Below, in pieces: positions 38,601 to 47,100 of a stretch of DNA of 64,000 nucleotides. A program made the position numbers and the translations under genes. The notes under the pieces are model-generated. The model saw only the letters and a program-made list of their open reading frames with translations, was not told the origin of the DNA and searched no databases. Each line of letters opens with the position of its first letter. The first letter of the stretch is position 1. The stretch comes from Bacteroidales bacterium (lineage in GTDB: Bacteria; Bacteroidota; Bacteroidia; Bacteroidales; UBA3824), in NCBI GenBank assembly GCA_016286055.1, contig JAEERW010000004.1:234485-298484 (forward strand), written 5' to 3'.

Positions 38601-39478
38601 AGCTTATTAAAACAGGCTACAAATTTTCTGGCTGGACACCTTCAACTTTGCCCGCCACTATGCCCGACGAGGATATTACAGTGAAGGGAACGTTTACTCC
38701 CAACAAACACACTGTTACCTTTGTGATAGGCGAAACCAATATTGTGGTTGAAACTCAATTCGGTGTTGCCACTGCCTCGATTTTCCCAAAAACCAACCCA
38801 GGCTACAAATTTGTACCCAATGGAGACTACCCTGCCACCGTTCCCGACCAAAATATCTTTATAGCAGGCAAGTGGGAAGAAACCACATACTTCCTCACCT
38901 ACATATTAGACGGCAATGAATATAAGAAAATAGAGCTCCACTACAAAGACCCGATAACACCACTCGCCGACCCCGTAAAGGAGGGCTACACATTCTCTGG
39001 TTGGAGCACCATCCCTACCAAAATGCCCGGCGACGATGTGATAATCACTGGAAGTTTGATTCCTCAATCGTATAAACTTATCTATATGATTGACAACACG
39101 GTATACCGCGAATTTACCTACAAATTCGGCGACAGAATTAAACCTCTTACCGAACCTGTAAAAATTGGACAGACATTCTCAGGCTGGAGCGAGATTCCTC
39201 AAAAAATGCCCTCGCACGATGTTACTATCACTGGCAGCTTCACTGGCACTCAAACTGCCATCAACACCATTAACGCAGAGTCAGAAACCAAAGTATGGGC
39301 ATATAACCACACCATCTACATCGAAACCGCTCCCGACACCAAATACACCATCGTAGACCTCCAAGGTCGCGTAATAACAACTTCAACTACAAAATCTACA
39401 CACGACGAAATCAATATAGCCACCGATGGCCTGCTGATTGTGATAATCAACAATCAATCTTACAAAATTTCATTGTAA
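35603..39478 (+). CDS. Giant BspA-like surface adhesin 3 (divergent copy)
   Basis: The preferred ATG at 35603 (MRFLLIFAFAIAAM) begins a signal peptide and follows a purine-rich GGGAGGGGGC; the frame also opens at 35561 with a 14-residue hydrophilic lead. From 35603 the product has 1291 residues. LRR units run to about 510 but are Tyr-rich and less regular. Where the others have the NGG-type repeat, this copy has a divergent segment (NVTPNFGG, about 520-610). It has one Ig-like domain, a single MBG domain near 685 (TYGDTDP), a second Ig-like domain, six Flg_new/InlB-B-type repeats from about 840 and the T9SS-like tail from about 1228. It is the most diverged N-terminus of the five. Confidence 0.85.
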   Translation: MRFLLIFAFAIAAMLCHTTAAWAADPVYDVQWTEWNPSTGVLTLKAGKSGEAGVPTATSGNIWRCDEANNGWQTRKTGIVNKIKRFTIDKSYYFFPTQSINYFFRDMTSLERVDGLEYISLRNLTNDDLSGLFKNCTNLKIIQGMESWSYSPDYIYEMFYGCESLLWVDISGITTGYVINMNKMFYNCKNLRKVWVYYSDFNKFYHGTYDQMFIGCYNNAVGMFEYMPTDKKEEMYAIKYDNELYFFNDKHKLAGYSYCYSLNEGTNTPGWSEDASSITKVVFAKSIRKKERSLFYYYQISPKSFYMWFYNASNLTEIEGWDRVIGADLGNASYMFYGCSKLKTDQVQGLFSRDIRFSSSCKDFSYMFYNCSQLNGRLSLQSTSYEYSQIYHAENLSYMFYGCKNLEEIQFGECRKKYSNSTTILPLRYTTSMFEGCEKLKRLLMCSGDELDLTDVTESTNMFKGCSRLVGGCGTQFNASYPTDKTYAKVDEVDYRSYKDIRFTKGYFSLYKYRINVTPNFGGVIPDYTPNDYYSTYRSCDDPEIEFTISFANENLPARGMSFKRLDCVGGYPYVGSTYSYKVKIPTGVYGDVTIVPILATSMTSKNMIVKPERETYDGKDVQLVVQWGSDYYTLEKGTDYTLTSITPDGKINKAGNYQVALQGKGDNYTGSKTFTVTLNPAEITVTPKPAEKTYGDTDPDIEYTVEGLIGSDVLTGALSYDKTQGENAGTHKITLGTLANSNYNITVADVDFTIKSKKVTNLVITTESAQYPYTGGEIKPVVAVYDGITLIPSSEYTVSYKNNKEIGDGKIIITDNPGGNYEVSGSGTFQIVDQSEAYTVTVNYIDFEGTTQKTLYVIKNEKLSPTILKEEGYTLLGVYNDEECNNEFNFNIAITSDNTVLYAKWKINQHRLILTVEGTEIVNKLVNYGSEIIIPNQADIEGKSLVWDIYIPQTMPDNDLTALGTYVTNKHTITYTVDGLEYKKLTGVEYGTPIEIEGELIKTGYKFSGWTPSTLPATMPDEDITVKGTFTPNKHTVTFVIGETNIVVETQFGVATASIFPKTNPGYKFVPNGDYPATVPDQNIFIAGKWEETTYFLTYILDGNEYKKIELHYKDPITPLADPVKEGYTFSGWSTIPTKMPGDDVIITGSLIPQSYKLIYMIDNTVYREFTYKFGDRIKPLTEPVKIGQTFSGWSEIPQKMPSHDVTITGSFTGTQTAINTINAESETKVWAYNHTIYIETAPDTKYTIVDLQGRVITTSTTKSTHDEINIATDGLLIVIINNQSYKISL

Positions 39479-39511
39479 CGCCGCACGGTGCACATCGCAT
39501 AATTCAACCAT

Positions 39512-39543
39512 AGAGCCGCCATTTACTGACGGCTCTTTTTTTT
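39512..39543 (+). terminator. Terminator after adhesin 3
   Basis: AGAGCCG at 39512-39518 and CGGCTCT at 39530-39536 form a 7-bp stem with an 11-base loop, followed by eight T. Confidence 0.75.
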
Positions 39544-39655
39544 CATCCCAATAGGAAAAAAGAACTAAAAAAATATTTCACTCCTCCACCCTTGCATCAA
39601 CAATAATATGTGAAAAAAACATTTTTTTATAGACAGATTATTAAACGAAACCTTT

Positions 39656-42600
39656 ATGAAAAAACACTTCTTCGCACTTTTTGCGGTTTTAGCACTATGC
39701 CTATGGGCTAACGTTGCCAAAGCCGACATCACATATTCTATTTTCGACGAAAGCACCGGCTCGCTGACGTTCTACTATTACCCAGGCCCGGAAAACAATA
39801 TCCCCAATTCGCATTTAAACAATCCCTACTACTACCACACTGGCGATAATTTTAACCGCGGATGGGATAATTATAGTACTGAAATTAAGCGAATTGTTTT
39901 CGATAAATCTATCGCCTATGGCAATGTCAAAACCATCAAAAACATTTTTCACGACCTTCCAAACCTTGTGGAAGTATCTGGTCTTGGATACGCGTCGTCA
40001 GCCAATACCGATGTGAGGTCTCTCTCGGGGTTGTTTGCCAACTGCACAAGCCTCGAAACTATCGACCTCAGCGCCTTTGTGTCTACCGCTATTACCGAAA
40101 TGGACAATATGTTTTCTGGGTGTTCAAAACTCAAATGGGTGGATATCAGCGGCTTCACCGCCGAAAATGTAACTACAACGGAGAAGATGTTTTACGGCTG
40201 CAACAAATTGGAGGCAGTGTTTGTAAGCAGCAGTTTCACCACAAAGAAGGTCACCAAAAGCAGCCTTATGTTCTACAACAACACCTACCTGAGAGGCAAA
40301 ATCACATACAACTCATCCAACGCCAAAGACAAAACCTACGCAAACACCAACGGTTACTTTATTCTCAAGCCGTCGGGCAACGAGGCATATCTTTATTATT
40401 GCGAAAGCAATCCCGGCGTGGCAACTTTCTGCTACGATAATCACCGCTCCACATACGGCACATTGCTCAACAACAATTATGAAAACCCGGGATGGCTCTC
40501 TTTGATTCCTAAATTCACAAAGGTGGTCTTTCTCGAAAGTTTTAAAAACGTATACCCGACCACATGCTACCGCTGGTTCGACGGAGGGGCAAACATCACA
40601 ACCATCACCGGCGTGGAAAACCTCAACCTAACCAAAGTTAAATATTACGACAAAATGTTCAAAGGCTGCAGCAACCTCACGTCTGTAACGATAAAGAATG
40701 GCCGCACGGAAGTTTCGACCTCCGAAATGTTCAGAAACTGCACCTCTCTTACATCGGTTAGTGTTTTCGCAAAAGGAGACGCTCAATATATGTTCGCAGG
40801 CTGCACGGCTCTCACAAGTTTAGACGTAAACTATATTTCGCCAGAGATCACCAATGCTTCTCACCTGTTCGATGGCTGCACAAGCCTAAAAACAATAAAT
40901 GGCACGTCAAAGACATTCAACTCCTGCACCGATATGTCGTATATGTTTAGCAATTGCACAGCCCTCACAAGCCTGCCGCGAATCAATGCCCCGAAAGTTG
41001 AGAATTTGAGCTATATGTTTTACGGCTGCAAGGCTCTCACTTCGTTGACGTTCGACAGTGATTTTTCAACCGCCAACGTCACCAACATCAGCTATATGTT
41101 CTACAACTGCGCCAAGCTCAAAACCATTTACTCCAACGATTGGAACAAGGCTAAGATAACATCACAAAACAACTGTTTTACAGGATGTTCCGTTCTAAAA
41201 GGCGGCAAAGGCACTGTATATTCGTCGAGCATGGTCACAGGAGAATACGCCAAGGTAGACAACACCAACTCAAAAGGCTACTTCACCCCATACAGTTCCA
41301 AAATTACTTACACTCTCAACGGCGGCACTGCCACCAACCCCACCACTTACAACATCGACAACAGTTACACCATCGCCAAGCCCACCAGAACAGGTTACGT
41401 ATTCGAGGGATGGACAGGCACAGGACTCTCCTCGAAAACCACAAATCTCACAATAGCCAAGGGCAGAACCTACGACAGGGCATACACTGCAAACTGGCTT
41501 TACGACCTTTCGTCTACCAGCAACACCGTTTCTGTGTCGCTGTCGTCTACCAAATACACTGGCAGCAACATCAACGTAATAGTTAAAGCCGGCAACACCA
41601 CTCTTACCAAAGGCACCCACTACACTCTCATCGTAAACGGCACCACCGACGGCACAATCAAAAACAAAGGTTCGTACAATATTGAAATCCAAGGAATTGC
41701 AAGCAACGGCTACACAAAAACAAAAAAAGTAACCTTGACTGTTGCGCAAGCAAAACTTACGCTATCGGCTGCGGCTCAAAGCAAAACCTACGGCGAATCA
41801 GACCCGACCCTCAAATACACAAATCAAGGTTTGTTGGGCTCCGACAAAATAACCACGTGCACAATGACCCGCGCCACTGGCGAAAATGTAGGCACTTACA
41901 CAATTTCATTCTCAACTGTTAAAATCACAAACGGCTCAACCGATGTTACCAGCAACTACGAAACCAAGAAAGAGACAGCCACATTCACCATCACGCCCAA
42001 AACCATAACCGTAACACCCGACGCCCTCTCAAAGACATACGGCAGCAGCGACCCCGCTCTTACATACAAAACCACGGGAATGAAATCGGGCGACAAGCTC
42101 TCAGGCAGCCTTACCAGAATCAAGGGCGAAAACGTAGGCAGCTACTCTATTGACTGTTCGCAGCTCAACAACTCAAACTACAAAATCACCGCTGTAGCCG
42201 CCAAGTTCACCATCAACCCGAAACCTATAACCGTAACACCCACCGTTACAACAAAATTTTACAGCGACCCCGACCCCGAAATTGCTTACTCGGCTGAAGG
42301 TCTATTAAATAGCGACAAGCTCTCTGGCAAAATAGCCCGTACATCTGGCGAAACCGTTGGCGAATATGATTTTGTAAACAACTTGACAAACTCAAACTAC
42401 ACCATTTCGCTTGCAGACCTCAAATTCACCATCACCCAAAAAACCGTCACCCCATCTATCATTCTCGAATCCGACGTGGCAGTATACACCGGCAAGGAGT
42501 TAAAGCCCGCAGTCAAGCTTATGGACGGAACCAACGAGATTCCCCAAAGCGAATACACCGTGCTGTATTCCAACAACATAAACAAGGGCGAAGCCAGCGT

Positions 42601-44038
42601 GAGAGTTGAGAATATGTCGGGCGGCAACTATATCGTCAACCCCACCAACGCCAAGTTCACAATCGTAGACCAAGACCAGGCATACAAGGTAACATACATC
42701 ACCAACGGCCACGGCCCTGAAACCAAGGTGGTTTACGTGGTAAAGAACTCGCTGCTCACTCTTCCGCCCGACCTCATCGCCGAGGGATACACTCTCAAAG
42801 GCGTGTTCAAAGACAAAGGTCTCAACCAGGAATGGAACTTCGCAACCGACAAGGTGACCTCAGAAACCACCCTCTACGCCAAATGGGAAATCAACAGCCA
42901 CACTATCAGCTTCTTGGTGGACGGATCTCCGATATCGTCTGCCACACTTGAATACGGCGAAGAGGTGGTGGCTCCCACCCCGTCGAAAACAGGCTACACT
43001 TTTGTATGGGACGAGGACGTTCCCTCCACAATGCCCGACAAGGATCTTGTAATCAACGGTTCGTACACCATCAACACCCACCGTCTGGTATACAAGCTCA
43101 ACGGCGAGGAGTACAACGCCGAAGATGTGACTTTCGGCACTGCCCTCACACTTTTAAGCAATCCTGCGGCTCGCGAGGGCTACACTTTCTCAGGATGGAG
43201 CGACCTTCCTTCCACAATGCCCGACAACGATGTGGAAATCGTCGGCAGCTTCGTTCCCAATCCGCACACTGTAACATTCAAAATTGACGGCAAGGTACTG
43301 TCAACCGCCAACACCGCTTTTGGTGAGAACACTGCTGACATCCTGCCCAAAAAGCCAGGCTACAGGTTCGTGCCCGACAACGAAATGCCAGCGCAAATGC
43401 CCGACAACGACTTAGTGATTTCGGGCAAATGGGAAATCCGCACCTACACCCTCCGCTTTATGGTCGACGGCAAGGAGTACAAGAAATCAGAGCTGCACTA
43501 TGGCGACAAAATCACCCTCATAGCCAACCCCTCAAAAACTGGATTCACATTCTCTGGCTGGAGCCAAGCACCCGAAACTATGCCCGACAACGAAGTAAGC
43601 ATCTCAGGCTCGTTTAAAGTCAACCAGCACACCGTCACCTACTACATCGACGGCGAGGTGTTCAAAACCGTCACCCTTGGCTACGGCGTCAGGTTTTACG
43701 CTCCCTCAGCACCTTACAAGTCTGGATTGAAATTCTCAGGCTGGGGCGACATTCCCGAAAAGATGCCCGACAACGACCTTGAAATCCGCGGCACTTTCTC
43801 CGGCACAACTCCCGTAGCAGAAATCAATACCGACAGCAACACCACCAAAGTGTGGGCATACAACCATACCGTCTACATCGAAACCGCACCCGACACCAAA
43901 TACAAAATCATCGACCTCCAAGGCCGTGTGTTAACAACTTCAACAACAAAATCATCGCACGAAGAGATCCAAATCTCGCACTCCGGCATCGTCATTGTAT
44001 TAGCCGGCAACAAATCTTTCAAGGTTTCGGTACGATAA
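39656..44038 (+). CDS. Giant BspA-like surface adhesin 4 (three MBG domains)
   Basis: The longest copy, 1460 residues, with signal peptide MKKHFFALFAVLALCLWANV. BspA LRR units span about 25-535 with the second cap near 245-315. A Listeria-Bacteroides repeat is near 548 (ITYTLNGG), an Ig-like domain near 631, then three MBG domains near 698, 781 and 855 (TYGESDP, TYGSSDP, FYSDPDP), an Ig-like domain near 938, six Flg_new/InlB-B-type repeats from about 1005 and the T9SS-like tail from about 1395 (KVWAYNHTVYIE). The coding DNA looks more GC-rich than that of copies 3 and 5. Its 3' UTR and terminator are nearly the same as those of copy 5. Confidence 0.85.
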   Translation: MKKHFFALFAVLALCLWANVAKADITYSIFDESTGSLTFYYYPGPENNIPNSHLNNPYYYHTGDNFNRGWDNYSTEIKRIVFDKSIAYGNVKTIKNIFHDLPNLVEVSGLGYASSANTDVRSLSGLFANCTSLETIDLSAFVSTAITEMDNMFSGCSKLKWVDISGFTAENVTTTEKMFYGCNKLEAVFVSSSFTTKKVTKSSLMFYNNTYLRGKITYNSSNAKDKTYANTNGYFILKPSGNEAYLYYCESNPGVATFCYDNHRSTYGTLLNNNYENPGWLSLIPKFTKVVFLESFKNVYPTTCYRWFDGGANITTITGVENLNLTKVKYYDKMFKGCSNLTSVTIKNGRTEVSTSEMFRNCTSLTSVSVFAKGDAQYMFAGCTALTSLDVNYISPEITNASHLFDGCTSLKTINGTSKTFNSCTDMSYMFSNCTALTSLPRINAPKVENLSYMFYGCKALTSLTFDSDFSTANVTNISYMFYNCAKLKTIYSNDWNKAKITSQNNCFTGCSVLKGGKGTVYSSSMVTGEYAKVDNTNSKGYFTPYSSKITYTLNGGTATNPTTYNIDNSYTIAKPTRTGYVFEGWTGTGLSSKTTNLTIAKGRTYDRAYTANWLYDLSSTSNTVSVSLSSTKYTGSNINVIVKAGNTTLTKGTHYTLIVNGTTDGTIKNKGSYNIEIQGIASNGYTKTKKVTLTVAQAKLTLSAAAQSKTYGESDPTLKYTNQGLLGSDKITTCTMTRATGENVGTYTISFSTVKITNGSTDVTSNYETKKETATFTITPKTITVTPDALSKTYGSSDPALTYKTTGMKSGDKLSGSLTRIKGENVGSYSIDCSQLNNSNYKITAVAAKFTINPKPITVTPTVTTKFYSDPDPEIAYSAEGLLNSDKLSGKIARTSGETVGEYDFVNNLTNSNYTISLADLKFTITQKTVTPSIILESDVAVYTGKELKPAVKLMDGTNEIPQSEYTVLYSNNINKGEASVRVENMSGGNYIVNPTNAKFTIVDQDQAYKVTYITNGHGPETKVVYVVKNSLLTLPPDLIAEGYTLKGVFKDKGLNQEWNFATDKVTSETTLYAKWEINSHTISFLVDGSPISSATLEYGEEVVAPTPSKTGYTFVWDEDVPSTMPDKDLVINGSYTINTHRLVYKLNGEEYNAEDVTFGTALTLLSNPAAREGYTFSGWSDLPSTMPDNDVEIVGSFVPNPHTVTFKIDGKVLSTANTAFGENTADILPKKPGYRFVPDNEMPAQMPDNDLVISGKWEIRTYTLRFMVDGKEYKKSELHYGDKITLIANPSKTGFTFSGWSQAPETMPDNEVSISGSFKVNQHTVTYYIDGEVFKTVTLGYGVRFYAPSAPYKSGLKFSGWGDIPEKMPDNDLEIRGTFSGTTPVAEINTDSNTTKVWAYNHTVYIETAPDTKYKIIDLQGRVLTTSTTKSSHEEIQISHSGIVIVLAGNKSFKVSVR

Positions 44039-44066
44039 CAAATGATTTCTTTTTCATATTCCTATG

Positions 44067-44094
44067 GGCGGACGTAAAAAATCCGCCTTTTTTT
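44067..44094 (+). terminator. Terminator after adhesin 4
   Basis: GGCGGA at 44067-44072 pairs with TCCGCC at 44082-44087, loop CGTAAAAAA, followed by seven T. The preceding 25 bases match those before the terminator of adhesin 5. Confidence 0.75.
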
Positions 44095-44158
44095 CATTTT
44101 TTCAACTAAAATCCTAATTTTTGAGCGCAAAATGCTAACAAAAAAACACCTTAAAATC

Positions 44159-44166
44159 TATTTTTG
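44159..44166 (+). promoter_or_regulatory. -7 element for adhesin 5
   Basis: TATTTTTG matches TAnnTTTG, 30 bases upstream of the ATG at 44197. No -33 TTTG at the expected spacing. Confidence 0.45.
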
Positions 44167-44196
44167 CACTATATATTAACTAAAACCAATAGATCA

Positions 44197-47100
44197 ATGA
44201 AAACAAATAATCTTTTAAAAAACGTCATTCTAATCCTAGTTATAGCAATGGCGGCAACAAACGCCAAAGCCGACAATTACTACTCCATATTAGATAGTGG
44301 CGTGCTAACAATCTATTATGGAACCCCTACTACCACGCAACAAGGACTGCACACTTACTACAACCTCAGTGCTAATATGAACTATCAATTTGCCACAGCC
44401 GACTACGCTCAGCATATTAATAAGGTAGTAATCGACAGATCTATGCGTAACCACCAACCGTCAGGAATCAACTACTGGTTTCGCAACCTACAAAACTTGG
44501 AAGAGGTAACAGGATTGGGATTCATAAGCACAACAAACATCACCATTCTCGATGCTATGTTTGACTATTGCATCAATCTCCGCGACATCGAATTCACATC
44601 TACGTACAGCGGTGTAATATATAGGTTTCAAACCTCTGGCATCACCAGTATGTTCGGTATGTTTAGCAACTGCAAATCGCTCAGAACATTAGACCTAAGC
44701 ACTTTCGACACCCAAAATGTCACCCGTACTGCCACTATGTTCCAATATTGTTCTTCGTTACAGACCATCCTTGTAGGCAATGACTGGAATATGAGCAAAG
44801 TAACCGGAAACAATGGTAGAGACATGTTTGATGGGTGCAAAAGCCTCTGCGGAAAAATAAAATATTCAAGTTCAAAAACCGACCAAACCTATGCCAACAC
44901 CAATAATTATTTACTTCCACACACAAATACCAAAAATAGCTATGCTACAATGTACAATAGCACTACACTGATGTTTTGCAACGACAATTATTACAATCCA
45001 AATTCCGATTTGTGCTTTGAGCTCAACAGCGGAGACAACGAACCTGGGTGGATATCCAACGCAGAAAACATCACCAAAGTGGTTTTCGACCCGTCATTTA
45101 ATAATGTTGAGCCTACTTCATGCTACAAATGGTTTAGCGGTTGCAAAAACCTCACTACTATAGATGGTATCAACTATTTTCATTTCAGCAGTAAGACCCA
45201 AAATACAGCATATATGTTTTACAACTGCGAGTCGCTTACAAAACTTCAACTATTAGGAAGTGTATATAAGGTAACTGATTTTAGTTATATGTTTAGCGGC
45301 TGCTCTAATTTAGCAACTCTTAAATTACCAAGTCGTCAAGACTATGCTAATAATCCTAATTGCACTATGGCTAATATGTTTGCCGGATGTAAGTCGCTCA
45401 CTACAATCAATTTTCTCGACGGCTTTTATACCAACAATGCCTATGATATGTCGAATATGTTTAGTGGATGTTCGGGAATTAGGAATTTTTCGTCAGCTTT
45501 AGACGCCGCAGAATGTTTGATAACAAATTCGTGCACCAATATGCAGGGTATGTTTTATAAATGCAGCGGAGCTACCGACTTTTCAATCCTAAAATTATTC
45601 AATACAAAACTCGTAACCAATATGGAGCAAATGTTTATGGGTTGTGAAAAGATCACAGAACTTAGGTTAGAAAAATTCAACACATCCAAAGTTACATCCA
45701 TAAAGGCAATGTTTAGCAAGTGTACAAACCTCAAAACAATATACGTTTCGGATGGATGGTCTACCCAAAATGTCACCGACGACAGAATGTGCTTTGCTAA
45801 CAGCCCAAACATTGTTGGCGGCAAAGGTACCACATTTAGTTCTGCTTCTGGCTCGTATGCCCATATCGACCAAGGTGCTTCCGACCCCGGATACTTTACT
45901 CCGTATTCATCTACAATCACTTACATCCTCAATGGCGGCTCAATGGGGGGTAATCCGTTTTCTTACACTGTAGAGGACGCTACATTCCAAATCAATAATC
46001 CATCACGCACAGGCTACATATTCGACGGATGGAGCGGAACTGGCATCGACGGACTTTCTAAATCAGTTAAAATTAAACAAGGCAGCACCTACCCACGCGA
46101 ATACACCGCCCACTGGACTTGCGACCTTAGCGCTGTATCTGCAAAATTGACCCCCTCGTCAACCGTATACACTGGCAAAACTATAACGTATACTATCGAG
46201 GTAAACGGCGAAACCCTCCGCGAAGGCTCCGACTACACTCTCTCTAATCCACACCTCGAAATAAAAGAACCAAAAACATACAGCATAACTATCAATGGCG
46301 TAGGGGCATACACCAATAGCAAAACCTTCACTCTCACCATATCAAAAGCCCCTGTAACTGTTACCCCCGACGACATCATCAAAGTGTACGGAGATGCCGA
46401 CCCCGAACTCACTTACACTATCGAAGGGCTCATAGGCAGCGACCAACTCAAATCGCTATCGATTAGCCGCGCTCCTGGCGAAGATGCCAACGAATACGAT
46501 ATCACCGCCACCGCCGAAGTATCGGGCTACTACACTGTTGAATGCAACACCGCAAAATTTACCATTATTCAAAAAACCATTGCTGAGCCGGTGGTAATGT
46601 TAGATTCTTACGTAGAACTATATACCGGCAGCCAGATAAAACCAACAGTACACATTTTCGATGGCACAAAAGAAGTACCTTCGTCGGAATACATTGTTAC
46701 ATACGCCAACAACACCAATTTAAGCACCTCCACCACCAAAGCTACTGCTACTGTAAACAATGCTCCTGACGGCAACTACATAATTGGCTCAGCCTCAGCC
46801 ACGTTTGAAATCTTAAATCCCGCAGATACCTACACTGTTACCTACAAAACCAGCTTAGGAGATGAAAAAACAACATACGTTAAACGCAACTCCACCACCA
46901 CCCAGCCATCATTCCTTACTATAATAGGATACACCCTCGAAGGCGTTTACAAAGATGCGTCGTATTCCACACTCTGGAACTATGAAACCGACATCGTTAA
47001 CAACAATATCACCCTGTATGCCAAATACTCCAAAAACAAACATACTGCAACATTCATTGTTGACGGAGAACAATTGTCACGACAAGAGATTTATTACAAC

